DNA of 64,000 nt, from NCBI RefSeq assembly GCF_000744655.1, contig NZ_JQMJ01000004.1, forward strand, positions 434,001 through 498,000, read 5' to 3'. The first letter of the stretch is position 1, and each line of letters starts with the position of its first letter. Position numbers and translations under genes: made by a program. The notes beneath the pieces are model-generated. The model made no database searches and had not been told where the DNA came from. It saw only the letters and a program-made list of their open reading frames with translations. This stretch comes from Streptacidiphilus rugosus AM-16 (lineage in GTDB: Bacteria; Actinomycetota; Actinomycetes; Streptomycetales; Streptomycetaceae). This document shows, piece by piece, positions 35,800 through 44,552 of the stretch.

Positions 35800-35828
35800 A
35801 CTCTACCTTCGAACATGTGTGGGGACAA
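35800..35828 (-). promoter_or_regulatory. Probable promoter of the biosynthetic operon
   Basis: On the minus strand, -35 TTGTCC (35828-35823), a 17-nt spacer and -10 TAGAGT (35805-35800). It would give a leader of roughly 50 nt to the adenylation gene start. The region is noticeably AT-richer than its surroundings. Confidence 0.6.
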
Positions 35829-35975
35829 TGGGTGTTGACGTGGGTTTATCAAGATTCTGTGGGGGAAGGGTGAACGCCGCCCTGAGAGCGGCACCCCGGC
35901 CAGGGGTGCTCCCAATTCCCGGAATTCTCGGGGACCGCCGAACAAATCCGGGCCGAAGTGCCGGAGAATGCCGCC

Positions 35976-37238
35976 ATGACTGAACTGATCGCAGGCGCCC
36001 ACACCCCCGTCCCCGCCGGGGAACTGACCCTGCTGCTCCGCTGGGCGGGCGGCTCGGTACTGGACGCGTCGGCCGTGCTGGTGGCCGCGAACGGGAGGGT
36101 GCGCTCCGACGACGATCTGGTCTTCTACAACCAGCCGCAGGCCGAGGCCGGTGCGGTGCGGCACCTGGGCGGCACGCCGGGCCGCCAGACGCTGGCTGTC
36201 GATCCGGCACGGCTGCCCGCCGACGTGGAGCGGGTGGTCGTCGCCGCGACCGTGGACGGCGGCGTCTTCGCCGACGTGCGCGACCTGGCGCTGGAACTGC
36301 ACGACGCGGCCGGCTCGGTGGCCGCGTCCTTCCCCGTCCGGACCGCGGGGCCGGAGACGCTGCTGCTGCTCGCCGAGGTCTACCGGCGCCAGGGCGGCTG
36401 GCGGCTGCGCGCGCTCGGCCAGGGCTACGACACCGGCCTGGCCGGGCTCGCCGCCGACTTCGGCGTGACCGTGGACGACGAGCCGCCGGCGCCCCCGCGG
36501 TCCGCCCCGGCGGGCGACCCGATCTCGCTGCGCAAGGAGATCGTCAGGGTCAGTCTGGAGAAGCGCGGCGCGGCCGGGGTCCGGGCCAGGGTCGCCCTGG
36601 TGCTGGACCGTTCGGGCTCCATGCGGCCGCTCTACCACGCGGGCGTGGTGGGCCGGCTGGTCGAGCGGATCGCCCCGGTCGCCGCCGTCGTCGACGACGA
36701 CAGCTCGCTGGACGCCTGGATCTTCGCGGACGAGTGCGCCCGGCTGCCCTCGCTGCGGGTGCCGCAGGAGCTGGAGCCCTGGATCGCCGCCAACGTCTAC
36801 ATCCGCCAGGGAAACCGGCAGCTGCCACCGCTCCCCGACGGCAGCCTGCGGGTCCCCGACCACCTGGTGCACGTCTTCGGCGGCAACAACGAGCCCGAGG
36901 TCATCAGGGACATCCTCGACTTCTACGCCGCCGAGCCCGGCGACCCGGTACTGGTCCTGTTCTTCTCCGACGGCGGCATCAACCGCAGCCGTCAGATCCA
37001 GGCGCTGCTGACCAAGGCCGCGGCCGAGCCGGTGTTCTGGCAGTTCGTCGGGCTGGGCCGGTCCGACTACGGCATCCTGGAGCGCTTCGACACCATGCCC
37101 GGCCGTCTGGTCGACAACGCGGGCTTCTTCCAGGTCGACGACATCGACCGGATCACCGACGCGGAGCTCTACGACCGGCTGCTGAGCGAGTTCCCGCAGT
37201 GGCTCACCGACGCCCGCCGCGCCGGAGTCATCCGCTGA
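35976..37238 (+). CDS. TerD-like and VWA domain protein (TerF type)
   Basis: 420 residues. The N-terminal half (about 1-175) is TerD-like (LRWAGGSVLDASAVLVAANGRVRSDDDLVFYNQPQ, VRHLGG). The C-terminal half is a von Willebrand A domain with the MIDAS motif DRSGSM, ending in WQFVGLGRSDYGILE and DTMPGRLVDNAGFFQVDD. ATG 35976 has GGAG 9 nt upstream. The family belongs to the tellurite/stress Ter system and works at the membrane surface with metal. It is divergent from the biosynthetic operon and probably unrelated to it. Confidence 0.9.
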   Translation: MTELIAGAHTPVPAGELTLLLRWAGGSVLDASAVLVAANGRVRSDDDLVFYNQPQAEAGAVRHLGGTPGRQTLAVDPARLPADVERVVVAATVDGGVFADVRDLALELHDAAGSVAASFPVRTAGPETLLLLAEVYRRQGGWRLRALGQGYDTGLAGLAADFGVTVDDEPPAPPRSAPAGDPISLRKEIVRVSLEKRGAAGVRARVALVLDRSGSMRPLYHAGVVGRLVERIAPVAAVVDDDSSLDAWIFADECARLPSLRVPQELEPWIAANVYIRQGNRQLPPLPDGSLRVPDHLVHVFGGNNEPEVIRDILDFYAAEPGDPVLVLFFSDGGINRSRQIQALLTKAAAEPVFWQFVGLGRSDYGILERFDTMPGRLVDNAGFFQVDDIDRITDAELYDRLLSEFPQWLTDARRAGVIR

Positions 37239-37274
37239 CGCCGGGCGCCGACGCTCGCGCGGCCGGGGGCGGGC

Positions 37275-38786
37275 TCACGGCGGCCCGTCTCCGCGCCGCC
37301 GTTCGTCCGCCAGCAGCCGCCTGGCGTCGCCCAGGCGCTCCAGGCCGGCGACGGCCCGCGCGGTGCGCGGGTTGCCCGCCATCAGGGCGCGGTGGTCGGC
37401 GACGAACGCCCAGTAGCCGGTGGTCATCGGGCAGGCCTCCGGTCCGGTCCGCCGCTGCGGGTCGTAGCGGCAGGAGCCGCAGAAGTCGCTCATCCGGTGG
37501 ATGTACGAGCCGCCGGCCAGGTAGGGCTTGGTGGTCATGCGCCCGCCGTCGGCGTGCTGGGACATGCCCACGACGTTGGGAACCATGACCCAGTCGTAGC
37601 CGTCGACGAAGGCGCGGTGGAACCAGTCGGTGACCGCACGGGGGTCCCAGCCGTGCTGCAGCGCCCAGTTGCCCAGCAGCATCAGGCGGGGGATGTGGTG
37701 CGTCCATCCCGTGTCGCGGACCTGGGCCAGAGCGCCGCGCAGACAGGCGGCCCCGACGGCGTCGGCGTCAAGATCGGCGAACCACGCCGGGACGGCCCCG
37801 CGGTGGTCCAGCGCGTTCGCGTGGCGGTAGTCCTCGCCGAAGTGCCAGTACAGCTGCCACACGTACTCGCGCCACCCGGCGATCTGCCGGACGAAGCCCT
37901 CGACGCTGTTGAGCGGGGCCGCGCCGGAGCGGTACGCGTCCTCGGCGCCGCGCACGCACTCCAGCGGGTCGAGCAGGCCGAGGTTGAGCGGCGCCGACAG
38001 CAGGCTGTGGGCCATCCACGGGTCCTGGGAGAGCATCGCGTCCTCCCAGCGGCCGAAGTCGGGCAGGCGCCGGGCGAGGAAGTGGGCAAGCGCCTGACGC
38101 GCCTCGGTTCCAGTGGCCGCGAAACGGCGTGGGCCGTCGCGGCCCAGGAACCGGACCTCGCCCCGGCGTTCCCACCGGTCCAGGTCGGCCCGCACCTCCT
38201 GGTCGATCTCGTCCTCCTCGGGCTGCCAGGGCGGCTCCACCGGGAGCCGGCCGGCACCGCGCGGCGGCCGTTCCCTGTTCTCCACGTCCAGGTTCCACCG
38301 GCCGCCGGCCGGCTGTCCCGCGTCCATCAGCAGTTCGTGCCGTTCCCGCACCGAACGGTAGAAGTCCTCCAGCAGCAGGCGCCGCGGGCCGCGGCTCCCT
38401 GCCCAGCGCCGGAACGCGGCGAAGTCGGTCAGGAATCCGCGCGGCGGCAGCACCTCCACCTGCGGCAGCCGGTCCACGAGAGCGAGCGCCGCCCTGGAGG
38501 TGGGGTGGTGCACGGTGACCGCCGCGTCGCCGACGGCCAGGCGGAGCCCTTCCCGGTAGGTGTCCGCCCGGACGTACCGCGCCCGGTCCCCCAGCTCGGC
38601 CGCCCGGTGTCGAAGGGCGGACAGGACCAGGTGCGCCTTGGCGCGGTGGAAGACGCGCCGACGCAGCACGGCCAGGGACTCGACGAGCACCACCGGCGCG
38701 TCGGCGTCGGGTCCAGGGTCCTCCGGCGTCAGGAAGTGGGGACCCAGCTGGTCCGCGAACAGCCAGTGCGGGCGGGTCGCGGTCAC
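37275..38786 (-). CDS. FeS-type cryptochrome/photolyase (PhrB-like)
   Basis: 503 residues, the usual size of the bacterial 6-4 photolyase/cryptochrome group with a [4Fe-4S] cluster. N-terminal antenna domain (LFADQLGPHF), FAD-binding helices (WMAHSLLSAPLNLGLLDP, VRQIAGWREYVWQLYWHFG, NVVGMSQHADGGRMTTKPYLAGGSYIHRMSDFCGSCRYDP) and cluster cysteines in SDFCGSC and EACP. The GTG at 38786 follows AAGGAGG. It repairs UV lesions or senses light. It is divergent from an FAD oxidoreductase gene. Confidence 0.93.
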   Translation of the reverse strand: MTATRPHWLFADQLGPHFLTPEDPGPDADAPVVLVESLAVLRRRVFHRAKAHLVLSALRHRAAELGDRARYVRADTYREGLRLAVGDAAVTVHHPTSRAALALVDRLPQVEVLPPRGFLTDFAAFRRWAGSRGPRRLLLEDFYRSVRERHELLMDAGQPAGGRWNLDVENRERPPRGAGRLPVEPPWQPEEDEIDQEVRADLDRWERRGEVRFLGRDGPRRFAATGTEARQALAHFLARRLPDFGRWEDAMLSQDPWMAHSLLSAPLNLGLLDPLECVRGAEDAYRSGAAPLNSVEGFVRQIAGWREYVWQLYWHFGEDYRHANALDHRGAVPAWFADLDADAVGAACLRGALAQVRDTGWTHHIPRLMLLGNWALQHGWDPRAVTDWFHRAFVDGYDWVMVPNVVGMSQHADGGRMTTKPYLAGGSYIHRMSDFCGSCRYDPQRRTGPEACPMTTGYWAFVADHRALMAGNPRTARAVAGLERLGDARRLLADERRRGDGPP

Positions 38787-39010
38787 ACGTGCCTCCTTGC
38801 CCGGCTCTGCGCCGGCCCGTGGTTTCCTCTCCGACCGTGGCGGGGCGTGTCGCCCAGAGGCGAGTCGCATCGCCGTCTCATCGACTCGCGTGCCGATGCC
38901 CGCACTTCGATGCGTCAACGCGGCGGGTCGTGACGGGACGGACGCGGCGGGAGGGTCGGAGGTGCAGGGGTGGACGGCGGTGACGGTTCTCAAGTGGCGG
39001 GTGATCTCCG
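38787..39010. other. Divergent promoter region, photolyase and FAD oxidoreductase
   Basis: 224 nt between the two divergent flavoprotein genes. No clear operator or promoter could be fixed by eye, although the arrangement suggests shared, perhaps light-responsive, control. Confidence 0.35.
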
Positions 39011-40306
39011 ATGGCGCGTGCGGTGCGAGTGGACGCCGTCGTGGTGGGCGCGGGCCTGGCCGGGCTCGCCTGCGCGAACGACCTGTGCGACGCCGGGCTT
39101 GAGGTGATGCTGCTGGAGTCCTCCTACCGCGTCGGCGGGCGCATGGTCTCCGACCCGCAGGACGGCTTCCTGCTCGACCGGGGATTCCAGGTCTTCAACA
39201 CCGCCTACCCGCAGGTGCGGCGTCGGGTCGACCTGCGGGCGCTGCGCCTGCGGGCCTTCGACCCCGGATTCGTCCTGGCCCGCGCCGACGGCAGCGTCCT
39301 GGTGGGCGATCCGACCCGGCAGCGCGGCGTCCTGCCCGGACTGCTGCGGCTCGGCTCCGCACGCGACCTCGCCGCGCTGGCGGCGTTCAGCGCCAGGGAC
39401 ATGCTCGCCCCCGTCGGCCTGCTCAAAGGCGGAAGGGAGGTGACCGCCCGTCAGGCACTGACCAGGGCCGGTCTGAGCGACGGCTTCAGCGACGAGGTAC
39501 TGGCGCCCTTCCTGCGCGGCGTGTTCCTGGACCGTGAGCTGACGGTCTCCGGCCGGTTCTTCCACCTCGTGTGGCGCAGCATGCTCCGCGGCACGCTCTG
39601 TCTGCCGGAACGCGGCGTGGGCCAGGTCCCGCGCCAACTGGCCGACCGTCTGCCCGCGGGGGTGCTGCGGCTCCGCAGCCCGGTCGAGCGCCTCGGCGAC
39701 GACGGCGTCCTGCTCGCGCGCGGCCGCGAGGTGCACGCGCCCGCGGTGGTCGTGGCCACCGGCCCGACCGCCGCCGGATCGCTGCTGCCGCACCTGCCCC
39801 CGGTGCCGGTCCGCCCGGTGACGACGCTCTATCACGCCGCCCCCGCGCCGCCCTGGACCGCGAAGCAGCTCCTGGTGGACGGCGAGGGGCCGCTGCTGCA
39901 CAGCTGCGTCGTCAGCAACGTCCAGCCGGCCTACGCCCCCGTCGGCACAGCGCTGATCTCCACCTCGCTCCTGGGCACGGCCTCCCCGGAGCAGATCGGG
40001 CTCGCCGAGCGGCGCCTGGCCGCGCTCTACCGGACCTCCTTGCGGAGCTGGGAGCGGATCGCCGTGCACCACGTCCCGGAGGCGCTGCCCGCACTCCCCG
40101 CCTCGGCTCCGCTCAGCAACACCACCCGGCTCGCTCCCGGCCGCTACGTCTGCGGCGACCACCGGGCCACCGCCTCGGTGCAGGGCGCGCTGGCCTCCGG
40201 CTCCCGGGCGGCCCGCGCGGTGCTCAGGGACCTCGGAGCGGTCCGGCGCCTGAACAGGGAGCCCGCCTCTGATATACCTAGAGAAACAGGTAGCTCGTTT
40301 ATCTAG
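39011..40306 (+). CDS. FAD-dependent amine oxidase/phytoene desaturase-like oxidoreductase
   Basis: 431 residues. FAD fold VDAVVVGAGLAGLACANDLCDAG with LLESSYRVGGRM, and the closing motif RYVCGDHRATASVQGALASG. The middle resembles carotenoid-desaturase or amine-oxidase-like proteins. It faces an FeS photolyase, so a role with light-responsive pigment or flavin metabolism is possible. Its last about 12 codons run through an AT-rich dyad that is the control region of the next gene. Confidence 0.85.
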   Translation: MARAVRVDAVVVGAGLAGLACANDLCDAGLEVMLLESSYRVGGRMVSDPQDGFLLDRGFQVFNTAYPQVRRRVDLRALRLRAFDPGFVLARADGSVLVGDPTRQRGVLPGLLRLGSARDLAALAAFSARDMLAPVGLLKGGREVTARQALTRAGLSDGFSDEVLAPFLRGVFLDRELTVSGRFFHLVWRSMLRGTLCLPERGVGQVPRQLADRLPAGVLRLRSPVERLGDDGVLLARGREVHAPAVVVATGPTAAGSLLPHLPPVPVRPVTTLYHAAPAPPWTAKQLLVDGEGPLLHSCVVSNVQPAYAPVGTALISTSLLGTASPEQIGLAERRLAALYRTSLRSWERIAVHHVPEALPALPASAPLSNTTRLAPGRYVCGDHRATASVQGALASGSRAARAVLRDLGAVRRLNREPASDIPRETGSSFI

Positions 40307-40308
40307 GT
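40276..40308. promoter_or_regulatory. Probable MarR operator and promoter of the MMPL gene
   Basis: ACCTAGA (40276-40282) and TCTAGGT (40302-40308) form a perfect dyad in an AT-rich patch, with extra ACCTA/TAGGT half-sites (AGGTAG near 40288, TAGGTAGGT at the end). It overlaps the oxidoreductase stop and ends 2 nt before the MMPL start. The MarR gene two genes downstream is the natural candidate to bind here. Confidence 0.65.
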
Positions 40309-40310
40309 AG

Positions 40311-42434
40311 GTGCCACGCGCCGTGTCCCCCTCACCCCTGCTCCAACGCCGTCTGCGCTGGCTGCTCCCCGCGGTTCTGGTGGTCGTCTGGCTGGCGATC
40401 GGGGGCGCCCTCGGCCCCTTCGCCGGCAAGCTCGGCCAGGTCGCCACCAACGACAACGCGGCCTTCCTGCCGCAGAGCGCCGAGTCGACCAAGGTCCTCG
40501 CCCTCCAACGCCGCACGGACACCGAGGAGTCGGTACCGCTGGTGCTGGTATGGAGCTCCGCTCCCGGCGCGCTGCCGTCCGGCGCGGCCCAGGCGGCCGA
40601 CCAGCGGCTCACGGCCGTGGCCCGGGTCCCGGGACTGGTCGGCCCGCCGAGCCCGGTCGTACGCTCCGAGGACGGTCAGGCCCTGCAGTCCGTCGTCCCG
40701 CTCCGCGCCGACCTGGGAGACCGGCTCCACGGGACCGTCGACGCGGTCCGCTCGACGGCCGGCATCGCGGGCGCCTCGGTGTTCCTCGCCGGACCGGCGG
40801 CGAGCCAGGCCGATCTCGTCGACGCCTTCGCGGGGATCGACGGTCTGCTGCTCGGCGTCGCGCTGGCCGTCGTGCTGCTGATCCTGCTCGCGGTCTACCG
40901 CAGCCTGCTGCTTCCCTTCCTGGTCATCATCAGCGCGGTGTTCGCCCTCGGGCTGGCCTCAGGCGTCGTCTACGCGCTCGCCCGCCACGGCGTGGTGCGG
41001 ATCGACGGCCAGGTGCAGGGCATCCTCTCGATCCTGGTGATCGGTGCGGCCACCGACTACGCGCTTCTGATCAGCGCCCGCTTCAAGGAGGAACTGACCC
41101 GGCAGCAGGACCGCTTCGCCGCGATGCGCACCGCGTGGCGGCGTTCGGTCGAACCGATCGGAGCGAGCGCGGCGACCGTCGCCCTGGGCCTGCTCGCGCT
41201 GCTGCTCAGCGATCTGACCAACAACCAGGCGCTCGGCCCGGTCGGCGCGATCGGCGTCGCCTGTGCCGCGCTCGGCGCCCTCACCTTCCTGCCCGCGGTC
41301 CTGGTCCTGACGGGCCGTGCCGCGTACTGGCCCGCACGCCCACACCGCGGGGACAGCACGAGCTCCAGCGTCTGGACCCGGACCGCGGAACTGATCGGCC
41401 GACGAGCGCGCCGGGTCTGGGCGCTCTCGCTGGCCGGCCTGGTCGCGGCGGCCTGCGCACTCCCGCTGTTCTCGGCCCACGGCCTGCCGCTGGACGAGAC
41501 CTTCATCCACACCGAACCCTCCGTCACCGCCCAGCGTGTCGTGAACGACCACTTCCCCGCAGGACAGGGCAACCCCGTCGTGGTCCTCACCGACCCCGCC
41601 CGGGCGGAGCAGGTCCTGGCCGCGGTGCGCGGCACCCACGGAGTGGCCTCCGCCGACCTCGCGCCGACCGGACGGGGAGGCCGCCCGGGCAGCGTGGCCG
41701 CGGTGCTCGCCGACCCGGCCGACAGCCAGGCGGCCGAGCGGACCGTCCGAGCCCTGCGGTCCGCGGTCCACCGGGTGCCGGGCGCGAACGCCCTGGTCGG
41801 CGGCTACACCGCACAGCAGTCGGACATCCAGGACACCGCGGCGAACGACCGCCTGGTCATCATCCCGGTGGTGCTGGCGATCATCACCTTCATCCTGGTC
41901 CTGCTGCTGCGCTCACTGGTCGCGCCCCTGCTGCTGATCGCGACGGTGGTCCTCAACTACGCGGCGACGCTCGGTATCAGCGCGCTGGTCCTCCCAGCGG
42001 TGTTCGACCTGCACGGCGCGGACGCCTCGGTTCCGCTGTACGGGTTCGTGTTCCTCGTGGCGCTCGGCGTGGACTACAACATCTTCCTGATGACCAGGGT
42101 GCGGGAGGAGTCCCGACGGCTGGGGACCCGCGCCGGTGTGCTGCGGGGGCTGGTCACCACCGGGGGCGTCATCACCTCGGCCGGCGTGGTGCTGGCGGCC
42201 ACCTTCTCGGCGCTCGGCGTGATCCCGCTGGCGTTCCTGCTGCAGATCGCGTTCATCGTGGCCTTCGGCGTGCTGCTGGACACGGTCGTCGTCCGCTCCC
42301 TGCTGGTGCCGGCCCTGGTCCACGATCTGGGCGACCGGGTCTGGTGGCCGAGCAGGCTGAGTCGGCCAGGTTCGCCGGGTCGGCCCGCGGACGACGTGGC
42401 CGGTCCGCGCGAGGCTCCCGCCCGGGGACAATAG
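40311..42434 (+). CDS. MMPL/RND-type membrane transporter
   Basis: 707 residues with two repeats, each an extracytoplasmic loop plus membrane helices. RND motifs seen include GAATDYALLISARFKEEL and LGVDYNIFLMTRVREES with buried Asp-Tyr pairs of the proton path. Starts are GTG 40311 or GTG 40323; no ribosome site exists, and an AT-rich promoter ends at the start, so the mRNA may be leaderless. It is followed by its likely MarR repressor. It probably exports lipids or drugs. Confidence 0.93.
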   Translation: MPRAVSPSPLLQRRLRWLLPAVLVVVWLAIGGALGPFAGKLGQVATNDNAAFLPQSAESTKVLALQRRTDTEESVPLVLVWSSAPGALPSGAAQAADQRLTAVARVPGLVGPPSPVVRSEDGQALQSVVPLRADLGDRLHGTVDAVRSTAGIAGASVFLAGPAASQADLVDAFAGIDGLLLGVALAVVLLILLAVYRSLLLPFLVIISAVFALGLASGVVYALARHGVVRIDGQVQGILSILVIGAATDYALLISARFKEELTRQQDRFAAMRTAWRRSVEPIGASAATVALGLLALLLSDLTNNQALGPVGAIGVACAALGALTFLPAVLVLTGRAAYWPARPHRGDSTSSSVWTRTAELIGRRARRVWALSLAGLVAAACALPLFSAHGLPLDETFIHTEPSVTAQRVVNDHFPAGQGNPVVVLTDPARAEQVLAAVRGTHGVASADLAPTGRGGRPGSVAAVLADPADSQAAERTVRALRSAVHRVPGANALVGGYTAQQSDIQDTAANDRLVIIPVVLAIITFILVLLLRSLVAPLLLIATVVLNYAATLGISALVLPAVFDLHGADASVPLYGFVFLVALGVDYNIFLMTRVREESRRLGTRAGVLRGLVTTGGVITSAGVVLAATFSALGVIPLAFLLQIAFIVAFGVLLDTVVVRSLLVPALVHDLGDRVWWPSRLSRPGSPGRPADDVAGPREAPARGQ

Positions 42435-42509
42435 ACCCGGCCCGTCCCGGCGGACGAGGCTCCGCCGACCTCGGTCGGCGGCGAGGGATCCGAGAGGCGG
42501 TGCGGTGAG

Positions 42510-43028
42510 GTGTCCGAGGCCGAGTACGGCGCGAGCCGGGGTGGCGGTGCGTCCGAGGGAGGGGAGCCGGAGCTCGGCGGACCGGTCGCCTGGGCGGTCC
42601 GGCAACTGCTGCTGGCCAACCGTGACGCCGAGCTGGCGCTGGCCAGACACCTCGGCCTGGGCCAGAACGACGTGACCGCGATGGAGCACCTGCTCGGCTC
42701 CCCCGAGGGGCTCGGGCCGATGGACCTCGCCCACCTTCTCGGCATCCGCTCGGCCTCGGCCACCGTCCTGGTCGACCGCCTCGCGGAAGCGGGACACGTC
42801 ACCCGCGCGCCCCACCGCAGCGACCGCCGCCGGACCGTGGTGCTCCCCACCGAGCACGCCCGCCAGGAGATCGTCGCCGCCCTCCGCCCGCTGATCGCCG
42901 GAGTCGACGCGGCGGCCGCCGACCTGAGCGAGGCCGACCGCGCCACGGTCGTCCGCTTCCTCGGCGCCGCCGCTGCCCGGATCCGCACGGCGGCCGAGGA
43001 GCTCGACCGCACCGAAGGGGCCGGATGA
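42510..43028 (+). CDS. MarR family transcriptional regulator
   Basis: 172 residues. Winged helix at about 60-115: GPMDLAHLLGIRSASATVLVDRLAEAGHVTRAPHRSDRRRTVVLPT, flanked by dimerisation helices. A 25-residue Gly-rich leader precedes. The GTG at 42510 overlaps no gene. Being 75 nt downstream of the MMPL gene, it likely represses it via the ACCTAGA/TCTAGGT dyad at 40276-40308. Confidence 0.93.
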   Translation: MSEAEYGASRGGGASEGGEPELGGPVAWAVRQLLLANRDAELALARHLGLGQNDVTAMEHLLGSPEGLGPMDLAHLLGIRSASATVLVDRLAEAGHVTRAPHRSDRRRTVVLPTEHARQEIVAALRPLIAGVDAAAADLSEADRATVVRFLGAAAARIRTAAEELDRTEGAG

Positions 43029-43031
43029 CCC

Positions 43032-43547
43032 GTGATCCTCCCCAAGGAGCGAGACCCCCGCTTCATCACCCTCCGCCGCGGCGGAACGCTCACGGACTCC
43101 GACCACTACCTGCTGGCCCTGTGGGCGGCGGCGTGCGCGGAGCACGTGCTGCCGCTCTTCGAGTCGGCGCAGCCGGAGGACCCCCGGCCCCGCGACGCGA
43201 TCGAGCAGATCCGGGCGTGGACGCGCGGCGAGATCAGGATGTCCGACTCCCGCGCGGCGGGCGGTCACGCCATGGCGGCGGCCCGGGTGTTGACCGGAGC
43301 GCCGCGTCATGCGGCCTTCGCCGCCGGGCAGGCGGCGGTGGTGGCGCACGTGGCCGCCCACGAGCTGGGCGCCGCGGCCTACGCGATCAAGGCGGTGCGC
43401 GCAGCCGTCCCCGCGGGCGAAGCCGAGCACGCCGGACGCCTCGAATGCCGCTGGCAGCGCGACCGGCTCCCGCAGGAGATCCGCGCACTCGTTCTGGACG
43501 ACCAGCGCCTGCGCAACGCGATCTGCTGGTCGGTCTTCGACTGCTGA
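43032..43547 (+). CDS. Imm-5-like putative immunity protein
   Basis: 171 residues, mainly helical, with LLALWAAACAEHVLPLFES, DSRAAGGHAMAAARVL and QAAVVAHVAAHELGAAAYAIKAV. This matches the Imm-5-like family annotated as putative immunity protein; no toxin gene is seen beside it. The GTG at 43032 is 3 nt after the MarR stop, so the two are co-transcribed. The family label is predicted from comparative genomics; the function here is unproven. Confidence 0.78.
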   Translation: MILPKERDPRFITLRRGGTLTDSDHYLLALWAAACAEHVLPLFESAQPEDPRPRDAIEQIRAWTRGEIRMSDSRAAGGHAMAAARVLTGAPRHAAFAAGQAAVVAHVAAHELGAAAYAIKAVRAAVPAGEAEHAGRLECRWQRDRLPQEIRALVLDDQRLRNAICWSVFDC

Positions 43548-43558
43548 CACGCCGCCTC

Positions 43559-44416
43559 TCACCCCGTTCCGACGGGCCAGGCGACGTCCGCCGGCGCACC
43601 GTCGAACAGGGCGGGGACCGCTTGGGCGTACCGGGGGTCGGTGTTGCCGCCGTCGAGGGCGAGCAGGCAGAGCAGCCGCAGTCGCTGCCCACCGAGAGCG
43701 GCGGCCCGGGCCTTGTGGTGGCCGTCGAGCAGGAAGTGGGTCAGCGCCCAGTGCTGGGCGTCCAGCTTCGGGGGTTTGGTCCACACGGCGGGTGCTGCCG
43801 TGTCCAGCACGCCGACCGCGACCGCGGTGGGGGTCCCTCCGTCGAGCAGGGCGCGCGCGTAGCGGTCGACGGTGTCCGGATCGTCGTGGGAGGCCGCCTG
43901 CATCGGCACGACGAACTCGAACAGCACACCGCCGTCGGGCACCGGCAAGGGGGTGCCGGGGTCCAGCCGGTAGTAGGCGGTGGCCGGGTCGACGGGCAGG
44001 TCGTGCGGGGCTTGTTCGGCATCCCAGGTGTCCAGTTGCTCGCGAAGGAAGTAGTCCCGTTCACCTCCGGGCAGCACGAGTTCCGGGGTGGTCTCCAGCA
44101 GCAACGGCAGATAGCGCCCAGGAGCCAGCAGGCCGACGAAGGCCCGCACCACGTCGTCGTCGAGCCGGTCGAGGCCGGTGGCCAGCCGGTCCCGCAGGAG
44201 TGCCGGGTCGCGGTAGTGGTCGGCGCCGTCCAGGCGGCGGAAGAGCAGGGCGCACGTGCCGCACCAGAAGGACTGCTCGAACGCGGGCCGTCCGTGCACG
44301 GTCAGGTGTGGCCCGCTCCATCCGGCGTCGGGTGTCTTCGGCGCCGCGCAGAGCTCCACCACCGGCTCGGTCGCGGTCGACCGGACCGGGGCCCCCACCT
44401 GCAGAATCACTGTCAC
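43559..44416 (-). CDS. Hypothetical protein with CxxC and ParB-like DGHHK motif
   Basis: 285 residues. The N-terminal part has FWCGTCALLFRR, and the C-terminal part HFLLDGHHKARAAALGG, which resembles the DGHHR motif of ParB/sulfiredoxin-like nucleotide-binding folds. No signal peptide or membrane segment. GTG 44416 is chosen as the first start before conserved-looking VILQVG; no ribosome site is evident. Convergent with the Imm-5-like gene, whose stop is 11 nt away. Function unknown. Confidence 0.7.
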   Translation of the reverse strand: MTVILQVGAPVRSTATEPVVELCAAPKTPDAGWSGPHLTVHGRPAFEQSFWCGTCALLFRRLDGADHYRDPALLRDRLATGLDRLDDDVVRAFVGLLAPGRYLPLLLETTPELVLPGGERDYFLREQLDTWDAEQAPHDLPVDPATAYYRLDPGTPLPVPDGGVLFEFVVPMQAASHDDPDTVDRYARALLDGGTPTAVAVGVLDTAAPAVWTKPPKLDAQHWALTHFLLDGHHKARAAALGGQRLRLLCLLALDGGNTDPRYAQAVPALFDGAPADVAWPVGTG

Positions 44417-44538
44417 CGTGGCAGGATAACCATGCTCGGGCGGCGGGCGCGTCGAGCGGTAAGTGGCCACATTACTCCTGCGGCGCGAGGGAATTGCAGA
44501 CTTCTTCAATTCGTCAGTTGCGGATCCGGCGGCGGTCC

Positions 44539-44544
44539 TAGCGT
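44539..44544 (+). promoter_or_regulatory. Possible -10 box of a leaderless transcript (TAGCGT)
   Basis: TAGCGT ends 8 nt before the Roadblock ATG, with TTGCGG (44518-44523) as a possible -35 at 15 nt spacing. No ribosome site precedes the ATG, which fits leaderless translation. Confidence 0.35.
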
Positions 44545-44552
44545 CCTGCGTC

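Noticed and set aside
35976..37238. TerD-VWA protein as the cluster's resistance gene
   Set aside because: It is divergent, belongs to a general stress family and has no specific link to the pathway.
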